Positions 1 to 8,724 of a stretch of 64,000 bases of DNA are shown here, piece by piece. The notes beneath the pieces were generated by a model. It saw only the letters and a list, made by a program, of their open reading frames with translations. It was not told where the DNA came from and did no database searches. Source of the DNA: Prevotella sp. 10(H) (lineage in GTDB: Bacteria; Bacteroidota; Bacteroidia; Bacteroidales; Dysgonomonadaceae); the NCBI RefSeq assembly GCF_000711235.1, contig NZ_JOMI01000001.1, positions 248,001 through 312,000 of the forward strand. Reading direction: 5' to 3'. The translations under genes were made by a program, and so were the position numbers. Within the stretch, counting starts at the first letter, position 1. Each line of letters starts with the position of its first letter.

Positions 1-178
1 TCAGATAAGGGTTGGCGCCAGAAAGTACTGGGACGGTATTGAAAAGACAACAAACATGTACATAACCGTAGATGGCCAGAAATTGAATATCAATCCTGTA
101 CAACCGGGCGGAACACGTAAGTATCCCGGTAACAGCGATACCGAAATTACACTTGTCCAAACAGGATATGAACAATAA
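1..178 (+). CDS. C-terminal end of a probable fimbrial operon protein (partial)
   Basis: An open frame enters from the left edge (first full codon at base 2) and stops with TAA at 176-178, giving about 58 residues ending in LVQTGYEQ. The piece is too short for a firm family call. It sits 12 bases upstream of two fimbrillin-type lipoproteins in the same orientation, so it is probably the last part of another fimbrial subunit or anchor gene of the same operon. The N-terminal part, which would settle the family, lies outside the window. Confidence 0.6.
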   Translation, partial: QIRVGARKYWDGIEKTTNMYITVDGQKLNINPVQPGGTRKYPGNSDTEITLVQTGYEQ

Positions 179-190
179 TACGATATAGCA

Positions 191-2182
191 ATGAAGCGAC
201 TTAATACATATATAATCATTATATTATCAGTTCTGGCAGGAACATTTATTTCCTGTTCGCAGGACGATGATACAAATGAAACTAACAGCATACAGAAAGG
301 AAATATCATAGTAAAACTTTCGGTTAATAAAGCTAACGGCACAAAAGCCGTCAGCGAAACAGGTGAGGATGCCCTGAATGAAAACCGCATAAAGACACTC
401 GATGTATTCATTTACAAAGTGACGGAAGATGCCTGCGCTTTCTATCAGCGAATCACACCTCCTACCGAGCTTACCGGTGCCAGTACATTTGATGCCGTTT
501 TGGATGCCACACAGGAAAGATTCAATAGAAATGACCAGTATTATACCTATGTTATTGCGAATTATGGAATATCGGTACCTGAAGAAGGGATGCCGCTTTC
601 GCAGCTGAAAAAGCTTGTAACAATAGGAATAAATCCCGATGCTGTACAGAATTATTTTTTCATGGACGGAGTGTCGGAAGGAATAGTACTCAACGACGGG
701 ATAATAGTTAATAAAGAAATACCTGTACCGATGAAAAGGGTTGCCGCAAAATTGCGTATAGGCATGACTTATGCCAATGGACTGACCCTCTCGGCAACAA
801 CCCCTGTGAGCAAAAGGTTAATGAATTTTGGAGATATTAGCAACTTGGTAGATAATACTGATCATGTAGTGGCTCCGGTTCAACTAAGTATGAGTAGTTT
901 TACCACCATAAATGCCGGAGTCAGCACAAATAACAAGATTGTACTGTACAGTTATGCAAACGACTGGAACAACGATCCCAGCAAGGAAACTTACGTCATC
1001 GTAAATGTTCCCGTAACGGATTCGCAAGGTGTAGAGCATCCGCAGAATTATTACAGGGTGCCTGTAAATTATGTATTATCGAACGGTAATACGGTTGACC
1101 CCGATTCGTACAGGATACACCGCAATTATTTATACGATATAACATTGGTAGTGAATAAGCTGGGATCGACAAATCCGTTTACAGCACAAACACTCAATGG
1201 AAATTATATAATTCAGGACTGGACTACAAAAGAGGTGATAGTGGAAGTAGAAGGAATCAATTTCCTGTATGTAAAGGATACCAATATCAAACTGCCTAAC
1301 AGTACAACTTTTACAACCACATTCCAGTCATCGTCGCAGGATGTACAGATAAGCGATATCACCGTGAACGATGAACCTATTACCAATGGTACAAATGGTG
1401 TGAATATTACATGGGATCAACAGGTAAAGTCCGGTAATATTGTTATCAACAGTACATTGCCTGTAAACTTTGTAGAAAAAACGATAAAATTCACCGTAAG
1501 TAACGGATCAGGTATATCGGAGCTAAGTCAGGAAGTTACTGTAGCACAGTATCCGAGCTTTTATCTCAGTTCAGATATTTCGGCAGATGCACCGGACGGA
1601 ACACAGGGACAGAATAATAATAAGATGTACATTATGACCTCGCTGGTAGCCGATTTTTCAACGCTGCAAGATCCGGACGAGTTTGACGAACCGTTCGACC
1701 CGGGATACTATCATTATGCACCCGATCCGGCGCTAGGCGCATCATATGCCGAATTTATAAGAACGAGTGCGGTACTGGGATATCCTTTGGTAGATGCTAA
1801 TGGAGCAACTATAGATACTCCGGATAACAACAGGCGACTGTCGCCGCGCTTTATGCTGGCGTCGCAGCACGGAGCCACTGCAGCTTCTAATTATACGACT
1901 GCAAAAACAAAATGTGCAGATTATCAGGAAAATGATAAAACTACCGGCGAACTGTATACAGACTGGAGAATACCTACAATTGCGGAAATATACATGATAG
2001 ATATACTACAGAATACAAGAGTAAGTGAAGTGAAGAAAATACTCGAAGGTGGATATTACTGGAGTGCACGCCAGAGTCCTGCAGTAAAATATATGGACCC
2101 TCGCGTAGGAGCCGGTAATAATGTATCAAATCCATATAATGCTGCCGTACGTTGTGTAAGAGACGTGAAGGAAAACAGATAA
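191..2182 (+). CDS. Fimbrillin-type (Mfa-like) lipoprotein with C-terminal FISUMP/DUF1566-like end
   Basis: A 663-residue secreted lipoprotein. The N terminus has a lipobox ending at Cys22 (FISCSQDDD), followed by an acidic linker. Residues about 40-350 resemble the two beta-sandwich domains of Bacteroidales fimbrial subunits (Mfa/FimA-like, DUF4906 group): early text of the type 'KTLDVFIYKV', later 'RIHRNYLYDITLVV'. The last 100 residues (TDWRIPTIAEIYMID, YYWSA, AVRCVRDV) look like the C-terminal motif of FISUMP/DUF1566 modules, which is common on fimbrial tip or accessory subunits. It is likely exported as a lipidated precursor and assembled on the cell surface after proteolytic processing; that is family knowledge for this class. 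It lies 12 bases after the partial gene and 19 before the next, so it is co-transcribed. The ATG at 191 gives a complete signal peptide. Confidence 0.8.
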   Translation: MKRLNTYIIIILSVLAGTFISCSQDDDTNETNSIQKGNIIVKLSVNKANGTKAVSETGEDALNENRIKTLDVFIYKVTEDACAFYQRITPPTELTGASTFDAVLDATQERFNRNDQYYTYVIANYGISVPEEGMPLSQLKKLVTIGINPDAVQNYFFMDGVSEGIVLNDGIIVNKEIPVPMKRVAAKLRIGMTYANGLTLSATTPVSKRLMNFGDISNLVDNTDHVVAPVQLSMSSFTTINAGVSTNNKIVLYSYANDWNNDPSKETYVIVNVPVTDSQGVEHPQNYYRVPVNYVLSNGNTVDPDSYRIHRNYLYDITLVVNKLGSTNPFTAQTLNGNYIIQDWTTKEVIVEVEGINFLYVKDTNIKLPNSTTFTTTFQSSSQDVQISDITVNDEPITNGTNGVNITWDQQVKSGNIVINSTLPVNFVEKTIKFTVSNGSGISELSQEVTVAQYPSFYLSSDISADAPDGTQGQNNNKMYIMTSLVADFSTLQDPDEFDEPFDPGYYHYAPDPALGASYAEFIRTSAVLGYPLVDANGATIDTPDNNRRLSPRFMLASQHGATAASNYTTAKTKCADYQENDKTTGELYTDWRIPTIAEIYMIDILQNTRVSEVKKILEGGYYWSARQSPAVKYMDPRVGAGNNVSNPYNAAVRCVRDVKENR

Positions 2183-2201
2183 ACAGATAAAAGCAGGAAT
2201 A

Positions 2202-4367
2202 ATGAAAAAACTTATATATATACTACCCTTTCTTTTTCTGACTTTATTTTCTTGTCAGAACGAAGATTACTATGAACAGGAAAGTAATGAAGTATCGGGA
2301 GACCGTACTACAGTAAAATTTTCACTCAGCATACCCGAATACAGGATAAACCGGACAAAGGCTGCTTCATACGAAAACTCCGTCAATGATCTTTCATTAC
2401 TTGTATTCGATGCAAACGGCTTATTTCTTGAACGGGTACAGGCTACCGATCTTTTAAGTGATGAAAATAATGGCAGAGGCTCAGGTACATTCAAGGCCAG
2501 CTTGCCAAATAATGCCAGTATCATTCATTATATAGCCAATTACGATTGGAGTTCATTCAATGAAGGAAATGCCAAAAATAAAGATGAAAGAGAAATCCTT
2601 CCGGCTTTGGCTACCAATAAACTTGTTTTCTGGGGACGCAATGTGATCACTTCCCTGTCTGCGCCTGTAAACATTACATTGTATCGCAATCAGGCGAAAG
2701 TAACAATAGAGAACCAGGCTGCAAACTTTCAGGTGACAGGATATGCACTTGGTAATTATATAACTACCGGAAGTGTTGCTCCGTTTAATCCACAGGGAAC
2801 CCCTACTCCGTTCATCCTTATGGACAATGCTACGACTTTACCTGTAGGGCAACTGGAAAAAGAAAGCCAGACATCCTCCGACTGTGACATGACACCGAAA
2901 TATATGTTCGAAAACAACAATATATTTACTGACCAGACATATGTAATTATAAAAGGACGGCTGGACAGCGGTCAGGAGTTATATTACAAGATACAATATC
3001 TTGACAGTAATAAACAACCTTATATTATAATGAGAAATTATAATTATAAGATTTCTATACGATCGTTCAGTGAAGCTGCCATAGGATCGACTACTTTCAA
3101 TGGAGCTAAAACTTCAGAACCTTCTAATAATATATATGCCGAGATAAATAAGGAATCGCCTACAATAGCAGACGATAACAACAATATACTCACAGTAGGA
3201 AATGTTAATTACCTGTTTATCCAGGGAGGACAACTCAATATAGATGCGCATTATACCAAAAACGGTACTCCTGCCGATAACGAAATACAGGTATCTGTAG
3301 TAGAAGATCCTAACCGCATACTACAGGTAGTACAATACACCGGCGGAAAAATCACAGGTAATGTATCTGTAGTTTTAGCCGGACAGCAAGAAGCAACTAT
3401 ACTGGTAAAAGCAGGGAAACTCACCCGTACAATAACGATAACTTCCAGTGCATTATATAAGTTCGATCCTACATCTTTCTCTCCGTCAGCATATACTGTT
3501 AAAGATCAGACTATGGCGTTGAATTTCAACATACCGTCTACTATACCGAGTTATTTATATCCGATAAAGTGTGAGATTTCGACACAGAAACTCTACCCTA
3601 CCGAACCGAATAAAGACCTTGAAGTAGAATATGTAAATGGAATTTACAAGTACATTTACTGGGCAACAAGCGCAGGAAATAAGGTGCTTAACTTCAAAAC
3701 AAGTTTTGATAACAGTGACGAAACAGTTACAATACAGAATCCTTATTTCGAAACGGCTTCTATAGATGTTAAAGCACGTCATTTCGCGAATCTGTCTGTC
3801 AATCAGAATAATCTGGTTAATTACAAAAGCGGAAGTACTGCTGCCATACGGTTTATAATAGCAGATTTGCCTGAAGCACCTGCCAGTTATCCTCTTACTG
3901 TAAAGATTACAACAAATAACCTACAGCCTGCAGCAAGCGAAACAGAATGGACAGCAGTATCGGGTGGATATACGCACACTTATAATTCCGCTCCTGTAGG
4001 GGAACAGACAGTGCAGTTCGTTTCTAACAAAGACATCAGTTATGAAACTATAACTGTATCTGCTAACGGATTCAGTCCATCGTCTCTCTTTGTGGATAAT
4101 GTATTAGGCAATATCTACTACCTTGCAGGCATTGTGCGTCAGATTTATAACGGGAATTCGTACAGACTAGAGAACCGGCAGGTAAATTCGAATAACACTT
4201 CTGTTGCTGACGGATTCAATACAGGAGTCGGAAGTGGTTATTATATTGAGATTAAAACAGGTTCTAGACTTCATGATATTATTACATTCTCAACAGGTGG
4301 TTTATACGCTTCTTTTACCGTAGAATCTTTAATGAATTTGAACAATGGAACTTTGGAATTCAAATAA
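2202..4367 (+). CDS. Fimbrillin-type lipoprotein, DUF4906-like
   Basis: A 721-residue lipoprotein with lipobox Cys18 (LTLFSCQNED). The order of motifs fits DUF4906/Mfa-like fimbrial proteins: 'DLSLLVFDANG' near residue 65, 'HYIANYDW' near 110, 'VFWGRN' near 145, 'LYRNQAKVTIEN' near 165, 'YVIIKGRLDSGQELYYKI' near 250, and 'SNNIYAEIN' near 310. After about residue 330 there are several Ig-like beta repeats of unknown role. As the last gene before a strong terminator in the fimbrial operon it may be a tip or accessory subunit; that is inference. It lacks the DWRIPT-type end of the preceding gene. Confidence 0.8.
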   Translation: MKKLIYILPFLFLTLFSCQNEDYYEQESNEVSGDRTTVKFSLSIPEYRINRTKAASYENSVNDLSLLVFDANGLFLERVQATDLLSDENNGRGSGTFKASLPNNASIIHYIANYDWSSFNEGNAKNKDEREILPALATNKLVFWGRNVITSLSAPVNITLYRNQAKVTIENQAANFQVTGYALGNYITTGSVAPFNPQGTPTPFILMDNATTLPVGQLEKESQTSSDCDMTPKYMFENNNIFTDQTYVIIKGRLDSGQELYYKIQYLDSNKQPYIIMRNYNYKISIRSFSEAAIGSTTFNGAKTSEPSNNIYAEINKESPTIADDNNNILTVGNVNYLFIQGGQLNIDAHYTKNGTPADNEIQVSVVEDPNRILQVVQYTGGKITGNVSVVLAGQQEATILVKAGKLTRTITITSSALYKFDPTSFSPSAYTVKDQTMALNFNIPSTIPSYLYPIKCEISTQKLYPTEPNKDLEVEYVNGIYKYIYWATSAGNKVLNFKTSFDNSDETVTIQNPYFETASIDVKARHFANLSVNQNNLVNYKSGSTAAIRFIIADLPEAPASYPLTVKITTNNLQPAASETEWTAVSGGYTHTYNSAPVGEQTVQFVSNKDISYETITVSANGFSPSSLFVDNVLGNIYYLAGIVRQIYNGNSYRLENRQVNSNNTSVADGFNTGVGSGYYIEIKTGSRLHDIITFSTGGLYASFTVESLMNLNNGTLEFK

Positions 4368-4390
4368 ATACCCATAGCTTACATATGACA

Positions 4391-4427
4391 AAAAAAAGCA
4401 GGAACTGTAAAAGTATCCTGCTTTTTT
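4391..4427 (+). terminator. Rho-independent terminator of the fimbrial operon
   Basis: A-rich stem AAGCAGGA / TCCTGCTT with a 12-base loop, followed by a T run (AAAAAAGCAGGA...TCCTGCTTTTTT). It starts 24 bases after the stop codon at 4367. The A and T flanks make it usable in both directions. Confidence 0.85.
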
Positions 4428-4603
4428 ATTTCTTCTTTTTCGAACCAAAGCAGTCAACATATACCACTGATAAACAAACCATTAAAAAAATAATTAAATT
4501 TTATTTATAAAAGCTGTAACCTTTTTCCGTAGGTCTGCGTCATATTATCAGAAGCGCTCAAAAAAACAAATTGAATAAAAATAACTAATAAATAAACACA
4601 GTC

Positions 4604-5047
4604 ATGAAAACAAGAATATATACCCTCGCATTAGCCGTAATCTTCGTAGCAGCAAACATATATGCCGGCGAGCCAAAACTGAAAGTGTATGACAACCATA
4701 GAGTAACAGAAAGCGGAACAACCAAAGAATATATTTCGTACGACGAAAAGCAATCAAAGCCTGTGGAAAGAAATATATATAATTATGATGCTGAAGGCAG
4801 GCTATTAGATAAGGCTTACTAGAAATGGAGTGACGATTGCGGATGGGCATCCGGTCAGAAACATGAATACGTGTCTGACAGTAGCGGAAACATTATAAAC
4901 CTTGTTTATACAAAATGGGACAGTAAGTTGAACAACTGGTCGAATCAATCAGACCTGTATATTTACCAGTATGACAATGACGGAACATTTGTTGCAACAG
5001 AACAATTTAAGATAAATAACAACAGAGAATTCATAGCAAGCAAATAA
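4604..5047 (+). pseudogene. DUF3836-like secreted protein interrupted by an in-frame TAG
   Basis: The frame starts with a signal peptide (MKTRIYTLALAVIFVAANIYA) and runs 72 codons to TAG at 4820-4822. The same frame then stays open for another 74 codons to TAA at 5045-5047. The downstream part continues the family pattern: 'KWSDDCGW' right after the TAG repeats as 'YTKWDSKLNNW' about 35 codons later, and 'YIYQYDNDG' mirrors 'NYDAEGR' before the stop. The composition matches small secreted DUF3836 proteins of Bacteroidales. The single base change (for example CAG or AAG to TAG) makes this a nonsense-interrupted gene, or else a sequencing error. A hairpin terminator follows at 5063. Confidence 0.75.
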
Positions 5048-5062
5048 ATGAATTTAAGGGTT

Positions 5063-5102
5063 GAAGCCGTGTAGCCTGCGACAGGTTGCACGGCTTCTTA
5101 TT
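5063..5102. terminator. Terminator between convergent DUF3836 remnant and tetR-type gene
   Basis: Stem GAAGCCGTG (5063-5071) / CACGGCTTC (5089-5097) around a 17-base loop, followed by TTATTTAC. It lies between the convergent pseudogene end (5047) and the regulator stop (5109), so it may serve both. Confidence 0.7.
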
Positions 5103-5108
5103 TACATT

Positions 5109-5852
5109 TTATAGTTCTTCTATCTGTTTCAGGGAAAGCGAGGTGCATTCTTTTATAATGTTATCAGCGATACCCTTTTCTTTCATTTTACGCGCTATTA
5201 TTAAAGTTTCAACTTTATGGTTATCCGAATTATCAAATATGAAATCACATATCCGGTCTGCTGTTTCCAATAGTTTCTTTCTTCCGGTGGAGGTATTAAA
5301 ATCAACACCCCAGTATTTGCCCTTATCCTTCATAAGGCTTATAAAATAAATGCCGCCGAAAAGCAATGCAAAAACTACGTCGATATGAATTTCCTTATCT
5401 TTTAATGGCTGCAAATACTGGTCTAAAAGATAATTGTTGTAGAAAAATTCACGTGATTTTATATTCTTCGATGTTATCGGGTTGTCTTCTGCCATTTCCC
5501 ACAGAAGTATCTGGCGCATCGACTTATTGCGGTACAGGTCTTTTACCAACCCTGCAAAAATACGCTTAAAATATAGCTTTGTATCAGGATTCTTATTATC
5601 CCATGCATCATCGAGTATATCGGCAAGCCAATAGCTGTATCCGTCCGTGAACTTTTCGAAGACACCATCCATATTATTGAACCATCTGTATATAACCGGA
5701 GGCTCGGTTTTGGCAGCCTCTGCCAGATTGGTAAGTGTTGCTTTCAAAAAACCGTGTTCTTCAATCACTTTTTTTGCTCCTGCCATAATATCCTTTTCAA
5801 TATCTTGGTTGGTCCGGCGGATTCTCTTTGTCTTGTCTGGGCCTGCTGTCAT
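5109..5852 (-). CDS. TetR family transcriptional regulator
   Basis: A 247-residue one-component regulator. Residues about 15-65 form the TetR helix-turn-helix: 'GAKKVIEEHGFLKATLTNLA', 'EPPVIYRWFNNMDGVFEKF', where the YRWF stretch is the end of the DNA-recognition region. The rest is an all-helical ligand and dimer domain that is not conserved enough to name an inducer. It is divergent from the effector cassette starting at 6146. Both promoters lie in the shared 293-base intergenic region around a 9+9 palindrome (5932-5955), so autoregulation and control of the cassette is the simplest inference. Confidence 0.9.
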   Translation of the reverse strand: MTAGPDKTKRIRRTNQDIEKDIMAGAKKVIEEHGFLKATLTNLAEAAKTEPPVIYRWFNNMDGVFEKFTDGYSYWLADILDDAWDNKNPDTKLYFKRIFAGLVKDLYRNKSMRQILLWEMAEDNPITSKNIKSREFFYNNYLLDQYLQPLKDKEIHIDVVFALLFGGIYFISLMKDKGKYWGVDFNTSTGRKKLLETADRICDFIFDNSDNHKVETLIIARKMKEKGIADNIIKECTSLSLKQIEEL

Positions 5853-5909
5853 ATTTAATATATTAGAAACTGGTTGTTTCGGATTATACTTGTTGCTTCA
5901 TAACATCCA

Positions 5910-5917
5910 CAAAAATA
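5910..5917 (-). promoter_or_regulatory. Candidate -7 element for the TetR gene
   Basis: On the minus strand this reads TATTTTTG, matching the Bacteroidetes TAnnTTTG -7 consensus. It is 58 bases upstream of the start codon at 5852. Confidence 0.5.
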
Positions 5918-5931
5918 GTATGATTTTATAT

Positions 5932-5955
5932 TATAAATAAACTTTATTATTTATA
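5932..5955. promoter_or_regulatory. Candidate TetR operator: 9-6-9 palindrome
   Basis: TATAAATAA (5932-5940), a 6-base spacer, then TTATTTATA (5947-5955), a perfect inverted repeat. It lies midway between the two divergent -7 boxes (5910-5917 minus, 5965-5972 plus) and would cover the -33 region of both. The size and position fit a TetR dimer site, but the sequence is very AT-rich, so chance is possible. Confidence 0.45.
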
Positions 5956-5964
5956 TTTTTTTTT

Positions 5965-5972
5965 TACTTTTG
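5965..5972 (+). promoter_or_regulatory. Candidate -7 element for the effector cassette
   Basis: TACTTTTG fits TAnnTTTG. It is 173 bases before the first start codon of the cassette (6146), implying a long 5' leader of about 165 bases with no obvious ORF. Confidence 0.5.
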
Positions 5973-6145
5973 TGTGGATAACACAAGAAAGGATAAAAAA
6001 GACTATACATAATTATATAATTTATTGCAATATAACTACACATAAACGAGAGACAGGAACAAAAAGAATACACTTCATACAACACCGTGACACACATACT
6101 ATATGACGAGCCTCAACTTATCAGACAAACGTACAAAAACTTATA

Positions 6146-6859
6146 ATGACAGCTATGAGTGAATATGCAACAAAAGGAGCCATGTTGATATGTACCTGTG
6201 GCACAGCTCCAAGCAAATTGCTGGTTACTTCAAATAATTTACTGCATGTACAGGGAAACGCGGTAGCCACCATTTCAGATAAAATACCAATCACTAATAT
6301 AAAACCATTCGGAGCATGTACGGCCAAGCCGTTCAATCCTCCCTGCATGCCCGCCCCTACTGTATGGGCAGGTTTTATATCTTCGGTACAGGTACCGGGT
6401 GGCAATCCTCTCTTAAATTCATCTACAATCCAGTGCGCTTGCGGGGGAATGATCAGTTTCCAGAATTCAGGGCAGAGGAAACCGCAAAAAGTTGATTTAA
6501 ATCCCTCTACGCCCCAAATTGCTACATTAAAAAAGGCAGCTCTGAACAGTACACCTTTTTGCGAAGAATGTGAAAAGAAGAAAGCACAGAAGAATCCTAA
6601 AATAATAAAAATATACTGGGTAGACGAAGAGGGAGAACCAAGGAAATTAGAGGAACTAAATGAAGGAAAAGAAGTTACTCTTTGTGTGGATGTAGAAGAA
6701 GGAGCTATTGGAGAAACTGTCAATGTTGTAATTAATGCCAACGAAGATAAACTCTTTAAAAATGGAGTTTCTCAGTTAAAATATGATAACCTGCGAATAG
6801 AGGACGATAACACAGCTTATGTAGATACCTTTAAGATTGAATATGATGAGCCAAGGTGA
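6146..6859 (+). CDS. PAAR-like DUF4280 protein with C-terminal Ig-like module
   Basis: A 237-residue cytoplasmic-type protein without a signal peptide. Residues 1-115 match the DUF4280 PAAR-like fold: 'GAMLICTCGTAPSKL', 'IPITNIKPFGACTAKPFNPPC', 'IQCACGGMISFQNSGQ', with paired cysteines that may hold metal. PAAR proteins cap the spike of contractile injection systems and carry effectors; that is family knowledge. After a Cys linker (FCEEC) residues about 150-237 form a beta-sandwich-like module (KIIKIYWVDEEGE...) that resembles segments of the downstream effectors. The 3' end overlaps the next gene by 17 bases, so the two are translationally coupled. ATG at 6155 is an alternative start. No spike, tube or sheath gene is in the window. 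Confidence 0.85.
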   Translation: MTAMSEYATKGAMLICTCGTAPSKLLVTSNNLLHVQGNAVATISDKIPITNIKPFGACTAKPFNPPCMPAPTVWAGFISSVQVPGGNPLLNSSTIQCACGGMISFQNSGQRKPQKVDLNPSTPQIATLKKAALNSTPFCEECEKKKAQKNPKIIKIYWVDEEGEPRKLEELNEGKEVTLCVDVEEGAIGETVNVVINANEDKLFKNGVSQLKYDNLRIEDDNTAYVDTFKIEYDEPR

Positions 6860-8051
6860 CACGTTAAAAGTTTCGGGATTAATTAACAATAATCCTAAAA
6901 CAAAGCATAATACTACCGTAACGATATCTCCTGTAAATTTTATTGTAAGTGAACTTCAAATAAAACAGGACAGATCTTTTCTCATAGGAGACAAAATTAT
7001 AGAACCTGTTAACGGCCAGATCGAAATAGAGTATGGAGAAGAATATATTGTAAACGTTCTCAAATATACGGATACATACAGTAAAAACGTATATATAAAC
7101 AAAGAAGACTCCGGCCGGGAATTCCACTGGCATCTCGAATATCAAAAGTATGATAAAACGACAGAAAGAACAGATCCAAAAATCGGTAAGTCATTCAATT
7201 TCAAACTTGAGAAAGATTATTTAGCTGATAACAATCTCAAGTTATGCGTAAGGATAAGTCATTACGATGATATATATACTTTGGAATTGAAAGTTAAATT
7301 CAAGTTTGAATTTGATCGTAAAACATTAGTGACAGAGGTGAACAATAGAGAAAAAAATCCGGAGTTGATCAGACAGCCGGGACCTCTGTGTGGAATTGCT
7401 GCACCATGTTATATATGGGCGAAGCATCATTTCGAAGAATATGCCGAAACAGTATTAGAACTGCATGCTATGGGTAAAATAAAAGTTAATGATTTTACAA
7501 TCGATCCGGATAGTCATTTATATAAATTGAAAACAAGTAAAATAGGTAATTATAAAAGTGCAGACTGGGTATTAATGGCAAGTATACGCGACTCTGAAAA
7601 TACGTTTATCGATTATGGGGATACAGATGATGATTTACCGACAAACATTGCCGGAGTCACACCGATGTCTACAGTAAAAAAACTTGTAGAAAAGATGTGT
7701 AAATATAGTATTATCGAGGAAGATGGTTGGCAAGGACTTTTTAACAAAGTCCCCGTGGTGAGATGGTCGATAGACAAAACCAAAAAATATATTAATAATA
7801 TGGACGACTATTATATAAACAATAAATACGAATCACTTATGATGATCGATTCAGACTTAATTGATGATGAACCTAATATTTCTCCAGATTATCATTGGGT
7901 AGTATATGAAGGCAACTTAGTCAAATCAGATGACCGGGCTAAATTTGATGTCTATTCTTGGGGGAGTAATACTACATATAAAGTAGATGATTCATACGAA
8001 AGAATTCGTCGTAACTGGTACCAATATCTTGTTGTAAAATGCGAAAAGTAA
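6843..8051 (+). CDS. Putative papain-like cysteine hydrolase effector
   Basis: About 402 residues from ATG 6843 (the frame also extends up to a TTG at 6837; ATG 6846 is possible too). There is no signal peptide. The first 165 residues are beta-rich. The C-terminal half has the arrangement of a papain-like fold: 'GPLCGIAAPCYIWAK' with the likely nucleophile Cys near residue 183, 'DYHWVVYEG' with His near 351, and 'KFDVYSWG' supplying a possible Asp. A PLCG[IP]AA-type motif is seen in cysteine-peptidase effectors and toxins. Its start overlaps the PAAR-like gene and its end overlaps an LRR membrane protein by 13 bases. That suggests spike-loaded effector and immunity, by context. Whether it cuts peptidoglycan peptides or proteins cannot be read from the sequence. 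Confidence 0.65.
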   Translation: MMSQGDTLKVSGLINNNPKTKHNTTVTISPVNFIVSELQIKQDRSFLIGDKIIEPVNGQIEIEYGEEYIVNVLKYTDTYSKNVYINKEDSGREFHWHLEYQKYDKTTERTDPKIGKSFNFKLEKDYLADNNLKLCVRISHYDDIYTLELKVKFKFEFDRKTLVTEVNNREKNPELIRQPGPLCGIAAPCYIWAKHHFEEYAETVLELHAMGKIKVNDFTIDPDSHLYKLKTSKIGNYKSADWVLMASIRDSENTFIDYGDTDDDLPTNIAGVTPMSTVKKLVEKMCKYSIIEEDGWQGLFNKVPVVRWSIDKTKKYINNMDDYYINNKYESLMMIDSDLIDDEPNISPDYHWVVYEGNLVKSDDRAKFDVYSWGSNTTYKVDDSYERIRRNWYQYLVVKCEK

Positions 8052-8686
8052 AAAAAATAACGATCATATTAGCTGGAATATTGACATTTGTGTTGATATT
8101 ATTCATAATACTATGGAATGTCAACAATTCTTATGACAAAAGGGAGATTGAACAGATAGAGAATTTTCTGTCTCAACAATCAATTGATATATCCAAAACA
8201 AACGGGCAAGCTTTGGGATATTGCAAAAACTGGCCATTATTTTGGGAAAGCATACTTACAATCAAGCGAGATAATGTAAGGAAAGCAAAGTCAATAGGCT
8301 TTTTTGATGGTAATGGATATAAATCATATCGATTAAAAGGGTCGTTATGTTTAAATGATTTTTCATATCTCAAAACAATCAATATTAGCGAACAGGTAAT
8401 AGATTCTTTTAAGATAAAGAATTGTCCTAAATTGGAAAGAGTCCTCTGCTACAAGAATAATTTAAGATTTATAGAATTTGAAAACTGTCCGAATCTTGAA
8501 GATCTCCACATGAATAATAATCCCATTGAAACCTTAGATTTGACCGGATGTTCTGGTTTGAAAGTCTTGGATATAAAAGATTGTCCGTTAAAGAAACTTA
8601 TTGTTTTAGATACTCAGCCATGGAGGACATGGTCTGTAGACAGCTCTATTGTAATATTAAAAAACTCGAAGGAAGTCGATTTGTAA
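8039..8686 (+). CDS. Membrane-anchored leucine-rich-repeat protein, candidate immunity protein
   Basis: 215 residues. A strongly hydrophobic segment at residues 8-27 (IILAGILTFVLILFIILW) should anchor it in the inner membrane with the rest in the periplasm. Residues about 100-195 contain irregular leucine-rich repeats of about 21 residues: 'CPKLERVLCYKNNLRFIEFEN', 'CPNLEDLHMNNNPIETLDL', 'CSGLKVLDIKDCPLKKLIVL'. It overlaps the end of the papain-like gene by 13 bases, the usual tight coupling of effector and immunity genes. An LRR surface that binds and blocks the effector in the periplasm is the best inference; no known immunity family was recognised. Confidence 0.65.
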   Translation: MRKVKKITIILAGILTFVLILFIILWNVNNSYDKREIEQIENFLSQQSIDISKTNGQALGYCKNWPLFWESILTIKRDNVRKAKSIGFFDGNGYKSYRLKGSLCLNDFSYLKTINISEQVIDSFKIKNCPKLERVLCYKNNLRFIEFENCPNLEDLHMNNNPIETLDLTGCSGLKVLDIKDCPLKKLIVLDTQPWRTWSVDSSIVILKNSKEVDL

Positions 8687-8724
8687 GCAAATGATAATAT
8701 AAAGTTTGAGTAATAAAACTTATT

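Noticed and set aside
4820-4822. TAG as a recoded sense codon (for example pyrrolysine)
   Set aside because: Other genes in the window use ordinary stop codons and nothing suggests a recoding system; a nonsense change is simpler.
6121-6741. A 206-codon open frame on the minus strand opposite the PAAR-like gene
   Set aside because: It mirrors the DUF4280 coding sequence, has no family resemblance, and overlaps a gene with clear motifs.
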